Shown here piece after piece: positions 55,390-64,000 of a DNA stretch of 64,000 nucleotides (its first letter is position 1; each line of letters opens with the position of its first letter). The translations under genes were made by a program, and so were the position numbers. Under the pieces are notes generated by a model. It made no database searches, was not told the origin of the DNA, and saw only the letters and a program-made list of their open reading frames with translations. Source of the stretch: Rhodococcus sp. 14-2483-1-2 (GTDB taxonomy: Bacteria; Actinomycetota; Actinomycetes; Mycobacteriales; Mycobacteriaceae). The DNA lies in assembly GCF_002259405.1 (NCBI RefSeq), contig NZ_NPFW01000006.1:178468-242467 (forward strand), in the 5' to 3' direction.

Positions 55390-55441
55390 CAGCACCAATC
55401 GAGGGTCGCACGAATTTCGCTTCCTACCGCTAACGATCGGA

Positions 55442-56614
55442 TTACGAAACCGATCGGTCCGTTCGCTCGCGGCGGTCTCGGCCGGCCCGTAACCGCGCGG
55501 CCTGCAGCGTCAGATGGTGCCGCTCGGGGATCGACGACGCCTGCTCCGCCGCCTGCACGTACAGGTCGGCAGCACGCAGCAGATCACCGGCCTTCTCGCA
55601 CAGGTACGCGGCCGCCGCCGTGTGCCGCGGGACGGCCGGATCGACCTCGCCGAGTGCCTCGAGCCCCGCCGCCGGACCGTCGGCCTCCCCGATCGCCACC
55701 GCTCGATTGAGTCGCACGACGGAACTGTCGGTGAGAGCGAGCAACTCGTCGTACCACTCGACGATCTGCGGCCAGTCGGTCTCGTTCACAGTCGGCGCAT
55801 CGGCGTGCAGGGCGGCAATGGCCGCCTGCGTCTGGAACTCGCCCAACCGATCCTGCGCGAGCGCTGCCTGCAGAATCCACACTCCCTCCGCTATCAGCGT
55901 TGTGTCCCAACGAGATCGGTCCTGCTCCGCGAGCGGGATGACGTGGCCGTCGGATCCGGTCCTGGCCGAACGGCGTGCGTGGTGCAGAAGCATCAGCGCC
56001 AACAGCCCGGATGTTTCCTCGTCGTCGGACAGTTTGGCCAACTGCCGGGTCAACCGGATCGCCTCGGCCGCCAGATCGACGTCGCCGGTGTACCCCTCGT
56101 TGAAGACGAGATACAGCACCCGTCGCACTGTCCCGACATCCCCGGGCGCGTCGAAACGCACGTCGCGCACTGTGCGTTTGGCTCGGCTGATGCGTTGCGC
56201 CATGGTCTTCTCCGGAACCAGGTACGCCTGCGCGATCTGCCGCGTCGTCAATCCCCCGACGGCACGCAGCGTCAGCGCCACCGCTGCCGCCGGACCGAGC
56301 GACGGGTGCGCGCACAGAAAGAACAACTGCAACGTGTCGTCGACGCCGCCCACTCTGCCGGGATCCGGTTGCGCAGCGACTCGATCCTCGCGGGCTCGTC
56401 GCGCCTTCTCGGAGCGTTGCGCGTCGAGAAACTGTCGCCACGCGACGGTCACCAGCCAACCCTTCGGGTCCGTCGGCTCGGCGTCGACCCACGTCGAGTT
56501 CGCCTGTACCAACGCCTCCTGCACGGCGTCCTCGGCCGACGCGAAATCTGCTCCGCGGTGGACGAGGACGCCGATCACTGCGGGCGTCAATGCCCGCAGC
56601 ACCTGGGGGTCCAT
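55442..56614 (-). CDS. ECF-type RNA polymerase sigma factor with C-terminal DUF6596-like domain
   Basis: 390 residues from ATG 56614. Region 2 is short (FASAEDAVQEALVQANSTWVDAEPTDPKGWLVTVAWRQFLDAQRSE), region 4 HTH is LTTRQIAQAYLVPEKTMAQRISRAKRTVRD (~130-160). The long extension (~190-390), rich in TPR-like Ala/Leu helices (LVFNEGYTGDVDLAAEAIRLTRQLAKL, LLALMLLHHARRSAR), is the DUF6596 domain found in this 'sigma-24-like with YCII partner' group. It lies 8 bp after the YCII gene; the pair is a standard unit of unknown signal. Confidence 0.88.
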   Translation of the reverse strand: MDPQVLRALTPAVIGVLVHRGADFASAEDAVQEALVQANSTWVDAEPTDPKGWLVTVAWRQFLDAQRSEKARRAREDRVAAQPDPGRVGGVDDTLQLFFLCAHPSLGPAAAVALTLRAVGGLTTRQIAQAYLVPEKTMAQRISRAKRTVRDVRFDAPGDVGTVRRVLYLVFNEGYTGDVDLAAEAIRLTRQLAKLSDDEETSGLLALMLLHHARRSARTGSDGHVIPLAEQDRSRWDTTLIAEGVWILQAALAQDRLGEFQTQAAIAALHADAPTVNETDWPQIVEWYDELLALTDSSVVRLNRAVAIGEADGPAAGLEALGEVDPAVPRHTAAAAYLCEKAGDLLRAADLYVQAAEQASSIPERHHLTLQAARLRAGRDRRERTDRSVS

Positions 56615-56622
56615 GGTGATCG

Positions 56623-57030
56623 TCAGTCGGCGATCGTGGGAGGAGCCTCCATGAACGGGCGCAACTCGAGCCACTCGTCGATCGGTTTGCCCCCTGCGCC
56701 CGGCGCAGCCGACAGCTGTCCGGCCAGCTCGAGCGCGCGATCGTAGGAGTCGACGTCGATGACCATCCAGCCTGCGATCAGGTCCTTGGTCTCCGCGAAC
56801 GGACCGTCGGTGACGGGTGGTTTCCCTTCCCCGTCCGAGCGCACCCACGTTCCCTCGGGGGCCAGGGCCTGCGCATCGACGAACTCTCCGGTCTTCTCGA
56901 GCTCGGCGGCGAAATCTCGCATGAACTGGATGTGGTCGTTCACTTCGGCAGGGGTCCACCGGTCCATGGGAACCCAGTCGGCCGGCTCGGGGGCTCCGCG
57001 GTAGTGCTTGAGCATGAGGTACTTCGCCAT
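56623..57030 (-). CDS. YCII-domain protein (DGPF family)
   Basis: 135 residues from ATG 57030. YCII/DGPF fold: KYLMLKHYRGAPEPADWVPM, HIQFMRDFAAELEKTGEFVDAQALAPEG, and the DGPF signature VTDGPFAETKDLIAGWMVIDVDS. Such proteins almost always precede the DUF6596-type sigma factor, as here (8-bp gap), and are thought to sense or supply the signal; no enzymatic activity is established. Confidence 0.9.
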   Translation of the reverse strand: MAKYLMLKHYRGAPEPADWVPMDRWTPAEVNDHIQFMRDFAAELEKTGEFVDAQALAPEGTWVRSDGEGKPPVTDGPFAETKDLIAGWMVIDVDSYDRALELAGQLSAAPGAGGKPIDEWLELRPFMEAPPTIAD

Positions 57031-57123
57031 GGTGTCTCCTGACAGTCGGTGCGGCCATTCTTGCCGCATTCGACCCTGGGACGAAGCCGGTCCGCCGATT
57101 TCTACACGCTCGACGGAAATTGA

Positions 57124-58146
<1,023 letters not shown>

Positions 58147-58154
58147 GAGCTGTC

Positions 58155-59189
58155 CTATCTTTCGGGTGCGGCCGGCATGTCGACTGATGGTGCCGTACAG
58201 CCGCAGGAATTTCGGTGGGTGAAGGTGGTCGGTACGCGGATCGATCGGGGCGCGTCCTCGCGCCCCTCGATGCGGCCGAGGAGTAGGTCGGCTGCGGTTC
58301 TGCCGATCGTTTGCACGTCCTGAGCCGCGGCCGTGAGCCGGGGCTCGAACAGATCCGACCACTCGAAGTCGTCGTAGCACACGAAGGCGAGATCGGCGGG
58401 AATCGACAAACCCAGGCCACGAACGGCTTTCAGTGATCCGATGGTCATCGAATTGTTCATCGACACCAGAGCCGTCGGCCGATCCGGACCCGACATCAGT
58501 CCACGCACCCGAGACTCGGCCACCTCGACACTGGACCGACCGTCGAGGATCAACCTGGGATCCAACTCGATTCCTCGATCGGCCAGTGCGCGGGAATAGC
58601 CGTCGAATCGCTCTGTGGTGGAGGAGATCCCCTCGATGCCGCGAACGATCGCGATGCGGCGATGTCCGGCGTCGAGAAGGTGGGTCGTGAGTTCGTACGC
58701 CGACACGTCGTTCTCCGGACCCACCTGATCGCACGCGACGTCGAGCATCCGGTCGATCAGCACCAGAGGCGTTCCGCTACGCACGATCTCGGGAATCGTG
58801 GAGAACTCCGAGCCCGCTGCAGGCGCGAGAATCATGCCGTCGACCTGACGGTCCAGCAACGAGTCCGTCACCCTGCGCTCGGAACGCGGCTCGTCGTGCG
58901 AATCACCGAGGATCAGTACGTAACCGGCCTCGGACAACCGCTCCTCGACGGCATGGACCAGGCTGCCGAAGTACGGGTTGGTCAATGCGGCGATGGACAG
59001 TCCCACGGTGTGAGTCCGACCTGCCGCGAGCGATCGAGCGACGACGTTGCGTCGGTAGCCGATCTCGAGAATAGCCGCATCGACGCGTTGCCGGGTGGCG
59101 GGATTGACGTTGCGCGTGCCGTTGAGCACGTGTGAGACAGTCGATACCGATACCCCGGCCAGGCGGGCGACATCGTCCATCGTGGGCAT
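58155..59189 (-). CDS. LacI-family regulator of the fructose-type operon
   Basis: 344 residues. HTH MPTMDDVARLAGVSVSTVSHVLNGTRNVNPATRQRVDAAILEIGYRRNVVARSLA, effector domain of the ribose/PurR type (GLSIAALTNPYFGSLVHAVEERL, VALVSMNNSMTIGSLKAVRGLGLSIPADLAFVCYDDFEWSDLFEP). Encoded inside the operon (45 bp after the kinase, 8 bp before the aldolase), so autoregulated. It probably binds the AAGCGCTT-type palindromes at 63645-63673 and is released by the sugar or its phosphate. Confidence 0.9.
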   Translation of the reverse strand: MPTMDDVARLAGVSVSTVSHVLNGTRNVNPATRQRVDAAILEIGYRRNVVARSLAAGRTHTVGLSIAALTNPYFGSLVHAVEERLSEAGYVLILGDSHDEPRSERRVTDSLLDRQVDGMILAPAAGSEFSTIPEIVRSGTPLVLIDRMLDVACDQVGPENDVSAYELTTHLLDAGHRRIAIVRGIEGISSTTERFDGYSRALADRGIELDPRLILDGRSSVEVAESRVRGLMSGPDRPTALVSMNNSMTIGSLKAVRGLGLSIPADLAFVCYDDFEWSDLFEPRLTAAAQDVQTIGRTAADLLLGRIEGREDAPRSIRVPTTFTHRNSCGCTAPSVDMPAAPER

Positions 59190-59234
59190 GTCAGAGCGCC
59201 CAGCGCTGTCGCATCTCGTGGCTTTGTGGAATCG

Positions 59235-59885
59235 TCATGTCAGCCGCAGGATTCGATCGGCGCGGCGCGCAGTCGACCCGATCAGTTCCGCGTTGCGCTC
59301 GTCCGATCCGAGAGCCCAGAACTCCGCATCCTCGTGCGACTTTCCGTAGGCCTCGTGCCGAGCCACCAGCCGTTTGTGCCGAACCTCGGTGTGCGGAGCC
59401 AGGAACCAGACCTCGTCGATCATCGCCCGCGCCGACGGCCACGCGTCGGACTCCATCAGCAGGTAGTTGCCCTCGGTGATGACGAGCGGGACAGTCGACG
59501 GCACCGGGATCGAGGACCCGATCGATTCCTCGATCTCTCGGCGAAATCTCGGCGCGTACACGACGGGACCACCTGGTTGCTGATCGTGCACGGCCGCGAT
59601 GAGCCGCGCGTAACCACCGTCGTCGAACGTGTCGTGGGCACCCTTGCGATCGAGCCGGCCCAGCTCGATCAACACCTCGTTGGCAAGGTGGAATCCGTCC
59701 ATCGGAACCAGTACCGCGAGCTCCGGCCCGAGCGCGTCGACGAGTTGCTGTGCCACAGTGGACTTTCCGGCACCCGGTGCACCGGTCAGGCCGAGTATGC
59801 GCCGCTCACCGGACACGGCCAGCTTTCGTGCCAGCTCCACGAGTTCTTCGAGGGTGGCTTCCTGTACGTCCTGGTCAATGCTCAC
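59235..59885 (-). CDS. P-loop kinase, FrcK/nucleoside-kinase-like
   Basis: 216 residues. PRK/uridine-kinase-like P-loop protein: Walker A LGLTGAPGAGKSTVAQQL (about 35-48), PMDGFHLANEVL (Asp of Walker B analogue), YAPRFRREIEE, VITEGNYLL and a lid region ARHEAYGKSHEDAEFWALGSDERNAELI. Similar in size and pattern to FrcK, the kinase-like protein in the Sinorhizobium fructose (frcBCAK) operon, and to the 'nucleoside/nucleotide kinase family' next to sugar transporters. Its start overlaps the end of the pfkB gene by 11 bp. Substrate inferred, not shown. Confidence 0.82.
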   Translation of the reverse strand: MSIDQDVQEATLEELVELARKLAVSGERRILGLTGAPGAGKSTVAQQLVDALGPELAVLVPMDGFHLANEVLIELGRLDRKGAHDTFDDGGYARLIAAVHDQQPGGPVVYAPRFRREIEESIGSSIPVPSTVPLVITEGNYLLMESDAWPSARAMIDEVWFLAPHTEVRHKRLVARHEAYGKSHEDAEFWALGSDERNAELIGSTARRADRILRLT

Positions 59886-60798
59886 CGTTGTCGCTTTCGA
59901 GTCCGCGGATGGGAAGTTCGTGTAGCCACACTCTGGGGCCGATCACCGAGCAGCGCAGTGCGGCAACCCGAGCCGACCTGTCGATGCGCTCGGAAAGAGA
60001 GCCTGGCTGCGTGGAGTAGTAGGCATACGCGCCGTGGAACGCATCCCCGGCACCCAGAGTATCGACCACTGCGACCGGCTTCACCTCGACCGATCCCGAC
60101 GATCCCTCGGACCACCATTCGACGGGCTCGCCGCCGTGGGTGGTGACGACGGTTCGAACGCCGGATCCGACAAGCGCTGCGGCAGAGTCCGCCGTGTCCG
60201 AGGTACCGGGGGCGCGAAAGTCCGCCGAGCACACCATGTCCGTGGCATGCGGAATCAACTCGCTCATCACCGGTTTCCAACGACCGGCGTCCACGACCAA
60301 CGTGGTGACCCGCGCCGCCGCATGTTCAGCGGCGGCGCAGGCGATCAGGGGGTGGTGCCCGTCGACGAGAACGACGTCGGCACCGGCAACGACGGCCTCT
60401 AGACCTTCCGGCGGCGAGGCGTCGGAGTTGACGGCGTCGGCCGAGACGACCGACCGGTCCCCGGTCGATTCGATCACCGTCACCGCCGAGACGGGAACGG
60501 ACCTGATGGAGCCCTCGGCCGCGTCGATCACCCGCACTCCGAATTCCGCCAGGTCGGCCTTGACCAGCGCTGCCACCGGGTCGTCTCCGAGCGCGGTGAC
60601 GAGCACAGCCGTCCCGCCCAGCGCGGCGAATGTCACTGCCGCGTTGGCGGCAGGACCTCCCGCCGCGACGAACTGGGCACTCGAGGTGATCTTCTGGTTG
60701 GGTGCCGGCGCTGCCGACACTCGATGAATGATGTCGAGTGTCGCCAGCCCGACGAAAACACCGACCGGACTTGTCGATTCAGAGTCCGGCACGTTCAT
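59875..60798 (-). CDS. PfkB-family carbohydrate kinase
   Basis: 307 residues from ATG 60798. Ribokinase/fructokinase fold: FVGLATLDIIHRV at the start, G-G segment VAAGGPAANAAVTFAALGG (substrate lid), VAVVDTLGAGDAFHGAYAYY near the C-terminus with the catalytic Asp and anion-hole G-A-G-D. Phosphorylates the imported sugar. With the aldolase it could form a fructose to fructose-1-phosphate (or 6-P) to triose route. Its start overlaps the ATPase gene by 20 bp, and its stop the kinase gene by 11 bp. Confidence 0.9.
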   Translation of the reverse strand: MNVPDSESTSPVGVFVGLATLDIIHRVSAAPAPNQKITSSAQFVAAGGPAANAAVTFAALGGTAVLVTALGDDPVAALVKADLAEFGVRVIDAAEGSIRSVPVSAVTVIESTGDRSVVSADAVNSDASPPEGLEAVVAGADVVLVDGHHPLIACAAAEHAAARVTTLVVDAGRWKPVMSELIPHATDMVCSADFRAPGTSDTADSAAALVGSGVRTVVTTHGGEPVEWWSEGSSGSVEVKPVAVVDTLGAGDAFHGAYAYYSTQPGSLSERIDRSARVAALRCSVIGPRVWLHELPIRGLESDNGEH

Positions 60799-61561
60799 CG
60801 TCGGTCGGCTCCTCCGCGCCGGTCATGAGCGCGACGACCTCGGACATGGTGCGGTTCTTCGGATCCACGACGCCCGCCCGCTTGCCGAGACGGTGGATGT
60901 GAATCCGGTCGGCGACCTCGAACACGTGCGGCATGTCGTGGCTGATGAGCACCACCGGAATGCCTCGGTCGCGGATCGTGCGGATCAGATCGATCACCAT
61001 GCCCGACTCCCGCACGCCGAGTGCGGCCGTCGGCTCGTCCATGATGATCACTCCGCGTCCGAACGCTGCAGCCCGGGCAACTGCAACGCCCTGACGCTGA
61101 CCGCCGGAGAGCGTCTCGACCGCCTGATTGACCGACTTGATGCCGATCTTGAGATCCTGCAGGTGCTTCGAGGATTCCTCGCGCATCCGCGGCATGTCGA
61201 GTCGACGAAAAAGACTGCCGCTGATGCCTTTACGCTTGATCTCGCGTCCCAGATAGACGTTCGACGCGATGTCGAGAGCCGGAATGACGGCCAGGTCCTG
61301 ATAGACCGTCTCGATGCCTGCCGCTCGTGCGTCGCGCGTGTTCTTGAACGACACCGGCGAGCCGTTCATCAGGATCTCACCCGAATCCGGAATGACAGCC
61401 CCGGCCAAAGCCTTGATGAGACTGGACTTTCCGGCACCGTTGTCGCCGATCACCGCCAGCACCTCACCGGCCCGCAACTCGAAGTCTGCACCGTTGATGG
61501 CCGTGACGCTGCCGTAGGTCTTGACCAGACCACGCGCTTCCAGAGCGAGGGTGGCACTCAC
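60779..61561 (-). CDS. Sugar ABC transporter ATP-binding protein, single-domain FrcA type
   Basis: 260 residues with one ABC domain: Walker A AVIGDNGAGKSSLIKAL, signature TLSGGQRQGVAVARAAAF, Walker B VIIMDEPTAALGVRESG, H-loop VLISHDMPHVFEVAD. Most CUT2 sugar ATPases are ~500 residues with two fused domains; the half-size form is characteristic of FrcA (fructose/mannose/ribose importer) and relatives. Overlaps both neighbours (20 bp with pfkB, 4 bp with the permease). Confidence 0.9.
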   Translation of the reverse strand: MSATLALEARGLVKTYGSVTAINGADFELRAGEVLAVIGDNGAGKSSLIKALAGAVIPDSGEILMNGSPVSFKNTRDARAAGIETVYQDLAVIPALDIASNVYLGREIKRKGISGSLFRRLDMPRMREESSKHLQDLKIGIKSVNQAVETLSGGQRQGVAVARAAAFGRGVIIMDEPTAALGVRESGMVIDLIRTIRDRGIPVVLISHDMPHVFEVADRIHIHRLGKRAGVVDPKNRTMSEVVALMTGAEEPTDDERAGL

Positions 61562-62547
61562 TGTGACCTCCTACGTGCGAATTGATCGACGGCCACCGCG
61601 ACGATGACGAGAATGCCGGTCGCGACGTTCTGGTACAGGCTGTCGACGCCTGCCTGCGTGAGCCCGTTGCGGAGCACACCGACGATCAGAGTTCCGATGA
61701 GAGTGCCGATGACGGTGCCGCGGCCACCGAACAGACTGGTTCCACCGATGACGACCGCGGTGATCGTTTCGAGGTTGGCGTTCTGATAAGCGTTCGGATC
61801 GGCGTTGGGGATCCGTCCGAGCGCTGCCCATGCCGCGATCGCCGCGATGACCCCGGTCACGATGTAGACCGAGAACAGCACGCGTCCGGACTTGATGCCG
61901 GAGCGGTCCGAGGCCTGCGGGCTTCCGCCGACCGCGTAAATATGCCTGCCCCAAGAGGTTTGGGACAACGCATACCACATCACGGCGTACACCAGCAGCA
62001 TCACCACCACGCCGTAGGTCGTGGAAAAACTGCCGATCTTGAACGAGGTACCCAGCAGCGTCAGTGGTCCGCTCGGCACCTGGTAGGTCTCGGAGCCGGC
62101 CAGCAACCTGGTGGCTGCCTGGATCGCGGTGAACGTGCCGAGCGTGACGATGAACGGTGGTAGTCGCAGCATCGTCACCAATCCGCCGTTGATCGCACCG
62201 AACGCCACACACACGGCAAGCGTGGAACCCAGTGCGACCACCGGACCGTTCGCGCCTGCCGACTGCGCCATCACGATGGTGCCCATCACCGCCACCGCAC
62301 CGATCGACAGATCGATACCGGAGGTCAGGATGATCAGCGTCTGGCCGACAGCGAGAATGCCGACGACCACCGACTGCTGCAGAATCAGAGAGACGTTCTG
62401 CGGGTTGAGAAACGAGCTCGAGATCGAGCTGAAGACGATGACGGCGATGAGGAGCGCGGCCATCGGCCCGAGCAGCGGTTCACGCAGGATTGTTCCCACG
62501 TTGAACCGGCTCGGAGCCTTGGGAGGCGCAGCGGTGTCGGTACTCAC
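61558..62547 (-). CDS. Sugar ABC transporter permease, FrcC type
   Basis: 329 residues, about ten membrane segments. BPD_transp_2 motifs: QTLIILTSGIDLSIGAVAVMGTIV (the G-I-D-L-S-(V/I)-G hallmark, about 75-98) and VVIGGTSLFGGRGTVIGTLIGTLIVGVLRNGL near the C-terminus. Forms the import channel with the half-size ATPase encoded next. 34 bp after the binding-protein gene. Confidence 0.92.
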   Translation of the reverse strand: MSTDTAAPPKAPSRFNVGTILREPLLGPMAALLIAVIVFSSISSSFLNPQNVSLILQQSVVVGILAVGQTLIILTSGIDLSIGAVAVMGTIVMAQSAGANGPVVALGSTLAVCVAFGAINGGLVTMLRLPPFIVTLGTFTAIQAATRLLAGSETYQVPSGPLTLLGTSFKIGSFSTTYGVVVMLLVYAVMWYALSQTSWGRHIYAVGGSPQASDRSGIKSGRVLFSVYIVTGVIAAIAAWAALGRIPNADPNAYQNANLETITAVVIGGTSLFGGRGTVIGTLIGTLIVGVLRNGLTQAGVDSLYQNVATGILVIVAVAVDQFARRRSQ

Positions 62548-62581
62548 GAATCAGATCCCTGTGTTCGCCGGTGCGTCGCGA

Positions 62582-63580
62582 TCAGCCCCAGCAATTCGCT
62601 TCGCCCCATGCGGTGTCCTGGGATTCGATGCCGGCTACCGGCTTGTCGGTGACGAGCTGCGAGCCGGTGTCGTTGAAGCCGCTGGGCTTGGTGCCGTCCT
62701 GGGCGAACTTGACGACCGCGTCGACGCCCTGCTCGGCCATCTTCGCCGGGAACTGGAGCACCGTCGCACCGATGATGCCGGACTTGACGTTCGCGATGCC
62801 GGTGCAGCTACCGTCGATGGAGCCGATGGTGATCTGATCGGCGCGGCCGGCGGACTGAATCGCCTGGTACGCACCCGCCGCGGCGGGCTCGTTGATCGTG
62901 TAGAGCGCGTTGACGCCCGGTGCGCGCTGCAGCAGGTTCTCCATGGCCGTCTGCGCCTTGGTCTGGTCACCGTTGGTGTTCTCCTGGCCGACGATCTCCG
63001 ACGAGCTGTCGGTCAGGCCCATGCCTTCGAGGAAGCCGTCGTGACGGAAGGTGTCGACCGTGCCGCCCGCGGTGCCGTCGAGCATGATGACCTGGGGTGC
63101 AGTGGTTCCGAGCGTGCCCTTGACCCATTCGCCCTGGCTGACGCCTGCGGCCTTGTTGTCGGTCGCGAACGTGGCGTCGACCGCGTCCTCGGGATCGGTT
63201 GCCGTGTCGAGGGCGATGACGACAACGCCGGCGTCACGTGCCTTCTTGATCGCGTCCAGGACTCCGGTGGACGAGTTCGGGGTGATCAGAATCCCCTTCA
63301 CACCCTGCCCCACCAGGTTCTCGATGGCTGCGACCTGACCCTCGTTGTCACCGTCGAATGCGCCGGCCAGAGCCACCAGCTCGGCTCCGCTGGAATCCGC
63401 CTGCGCCTGCGCTGCCTCGCGCAGCTTCACGAAGTACGGATTGGAATCCGTCTTGGTGATGAGCCCGACCTTGACGCTGTCCGAGTCCGAGCTGCTGCAC
63501 GCGGTGAGGCCGAAGACGAGCGAACCGGCCATGAGCACGGTTCCGATCGTCAGCGCAGACTTCCGACGGTGATTGAACAT
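62582..63580 (-). CDS. Sugar ABC transporter substrate-binding lipoprotein, FrcB type
   Basis: 332 residues from ATG 63580, set by GGGAG upstream and a good lipoprotein signal (VFGLTACSS, Cys~25). Type I periplasmic-binding fold: VGLITKTDSNPYFVKLREAAQAQA, GQGVKGILITPNSS, VIALDTATDPEDAVDATFATDN. Captures a hexose/pentose for the FrcC-FrcA importer; sugar inferred as fructose-like from the half-size ATPase, PfkB, FrcK-like kinase and aldolase in the same operon. First gene of the operon; the frame to 63676 crosses the operator region and is not used. Confidence 0.92.
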   Translation of the reverse strand: MFNHRRKSALTIGTVLMAGSLVFGLTACSSSDSDSVKVGLITKTDSNPYFVKLREAAQAQADSSGAELVALAGAFDGDNEGQVAAIENLVGQGVKGILITPNSSTGVLDAIKKARDAGVVVIALDTATDPEDAVDATFATDNKAAGVSQGEWVKGTLGTTAPQVIMLDGTAGGTVDTFRHDGFLEGMGLTDSSSEIVGQENTNGDQTKAQTAMENLLQRAPGVNALYTINEPAAAGAYQAIQSAGRADQITIGSIDGSCTGIANVKSGIIGATVLQFPAKMAEQGVDAVVKFAQDGTKPSGFNDTGSQLVTDKPVAGIESQDTAWGEANCWG

Positions 63581-63644
63581 GTGGACTCCCTTGTCCCCTA
63601 GCCACGCGGTCGCGTCGCTCGATTGCAGGAGCCTAAGACCGATA

Positions 63645-63673
63645 CAAGCGCTTGCGCATGCGCTTTCGCGAAA
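63645..63673. promoter_or_regulatory. Operator region of the fructose-type operon: three abutting palindromes
   Basis: CAAGCGCTTG (63645-63654), GCGCATGCGC (63654-63663) and TTTCGCGAAA (63664-63673): three perfect 10-bp palindromes within 29 bp, centred about one helical turn apart, 65-93 bp upstream of the binding-protein start. The first has the AGCGCT core of LacI-family sites; the LacI encoded in the operon is the likely ligand. Confidence 0.6.
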
Positions 63674-63860
63674 CAAACTCGGAGTCTTTTTCTGACCGAC
63701 CGGCTGACCGGTTCGTGACGGGGGTCACGCGATCGTCGAGTCCCGCCCCGCGCAGCGCCCCAGGCCCCCGCACACGCGCGATCGTCTGGCCTTGGACGCC
63801 GCCCGTCACCACCTCGGTCCCCGGCAAACGCGCGCGCTCTTGCCATCCGCGCGCAAAATA
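63674..63860. other. Intergenic
   Basis: No gene recognised. GC-rich, with several CGCGC runs; GACCGACCGGCTGACCGG (63696 region) contains small inverted repeats. Confidence 0.3.
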
Positions 63861-64000
63861 GTGCCCGATCGGCTGGCAATTCCACGCGCACCTGACGAAT
63901 GCGCGCGCATTTGCGATCGCCGCCGATCAGGCCCCTCCGCCGATCAGCCTCCGACGCCCAAGTCCCCGCCTCCCCAGTTTTCGCGGCCCCAGTACCCGCC
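63861..64000 (+). CDS. Possible start of a proline-rich protein (partial, uncertain)
   Basis: From GTG 63861 a plus-strand frame stays open to the right edge and its end reads TPKSPPPQFSRPQYPP, like the Pro-rich N-termini common in actinobacterial membrane or secreted proteins. No ribosome binding site is obvious and the first 25 codons are not protein-like, so the true start may be elsewhere, or the frame may be chance. Confidence 0.25.
   Translation, partial: MPDRLAIPRAPDECARICDRRRSGPSADQPPTPKSPPPQFSRPQYP

Overview
The window is high-GC actinobacterial DNA. It most resembles a Rhodococcus/Rhodococcoides-type mycolic-acid actinomycete. Supporting signs are an antigen-85-like (mycolyltransferase fold) secreted esterase, a DesA3-type acyl-CoA desaturase with its reductase, an FprB-type ferredoxin reductase, a separate PruA and proline dehydrogenase, an MMPL exporter, and many ATGA/GTGA-overlapping operons with GTG starts. 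The organism assignment is an inference from gene content, not a database result.

Layout. 1-1000: the N-terminus of a PHP-domain (TrlF-like) protein at the edge and a decayed HAD-like pseudogene, which suggests the end of an accessory island. 1000-6250: ChvE/MmsA/MmsB-type sugar ABC importer with its own LacI regulator and two candidate operators. 6234-10495: proline catabolism (PucR-type regulator, P5C dehydrogenase, proline dehydrogenase). 10600-17300: small genes, a MarR/MMPL/lipocalin module, an FKBP lipoprotein, an NmrA/QorB-like reductase with an HxlR regulator, and a frameshifted VOC gene. 17500-21255: a secreted protein, a micro-ORF behind 16-bp tandem repeats, two CNNM/CBS membrane proteins and a universal stress protein. 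21378-24422: a TctCBA tripartite carboxylate transporter. 24492-31468: Old Yellow Enzyme, type III glutamine synthetase, two SRPBCC proteins, a methyltransferase and an MFS permease. 31559-36662: a four-gene redox run (acyl-CoA desaturase, its flavin/2Fe-2S reductase, FprB-like reductase, AurF-type diiron protein).

37050-43576 is the most notable locus: a tightly overlapping mycosporine-like amino acid (MAA) pathway. MysA makes the cyclic core from a pentose-phosphate-pathway sugar phosphate, MysB O-methylates it to 4-deoxygadusol, MysC adds glycine and MysD adds a second amino acid. A TauD-family Fe(II)/2-oxoglutarate dioxygenase is fused translationally to the end of the operon, a HAD protein lacking the catalytic aspartates lies at the front, and a YoaK/DUF1275 membrane protein follows. 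Two back-to-back palindromes sit at the presumed promoter.

43592-47196: TetR regulator with a Tat-exported PhlG-like hydrolase, a membrane protein, pirin and a GNAT-like protein. 47296-54040: a DUF4132 giant protein divergent from an ATP-grasp ligase overlapping a 683-residue protein with a papain-like Cys-His-Asn arrangement, a plausible peptide ligase/peptidase system of unknown product. 54097-57030: DUF2945, antigen-85-like esterase, ECF-type sigma factor with a YCII partner. 57124-63580: a complete fructose-type module on the minus strand (binding protein, permease, single-domain ATPase, PfkB kinase, FrcK-like kinase, LacI regulator, class II aldolase) preceded by three abutting palindromes.

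At the small scale, three 46-47 bp hairpins of clearly common sequence (near 14.9, 24.4 and 25.7 kb) form an intergenic repeat/terminator family.
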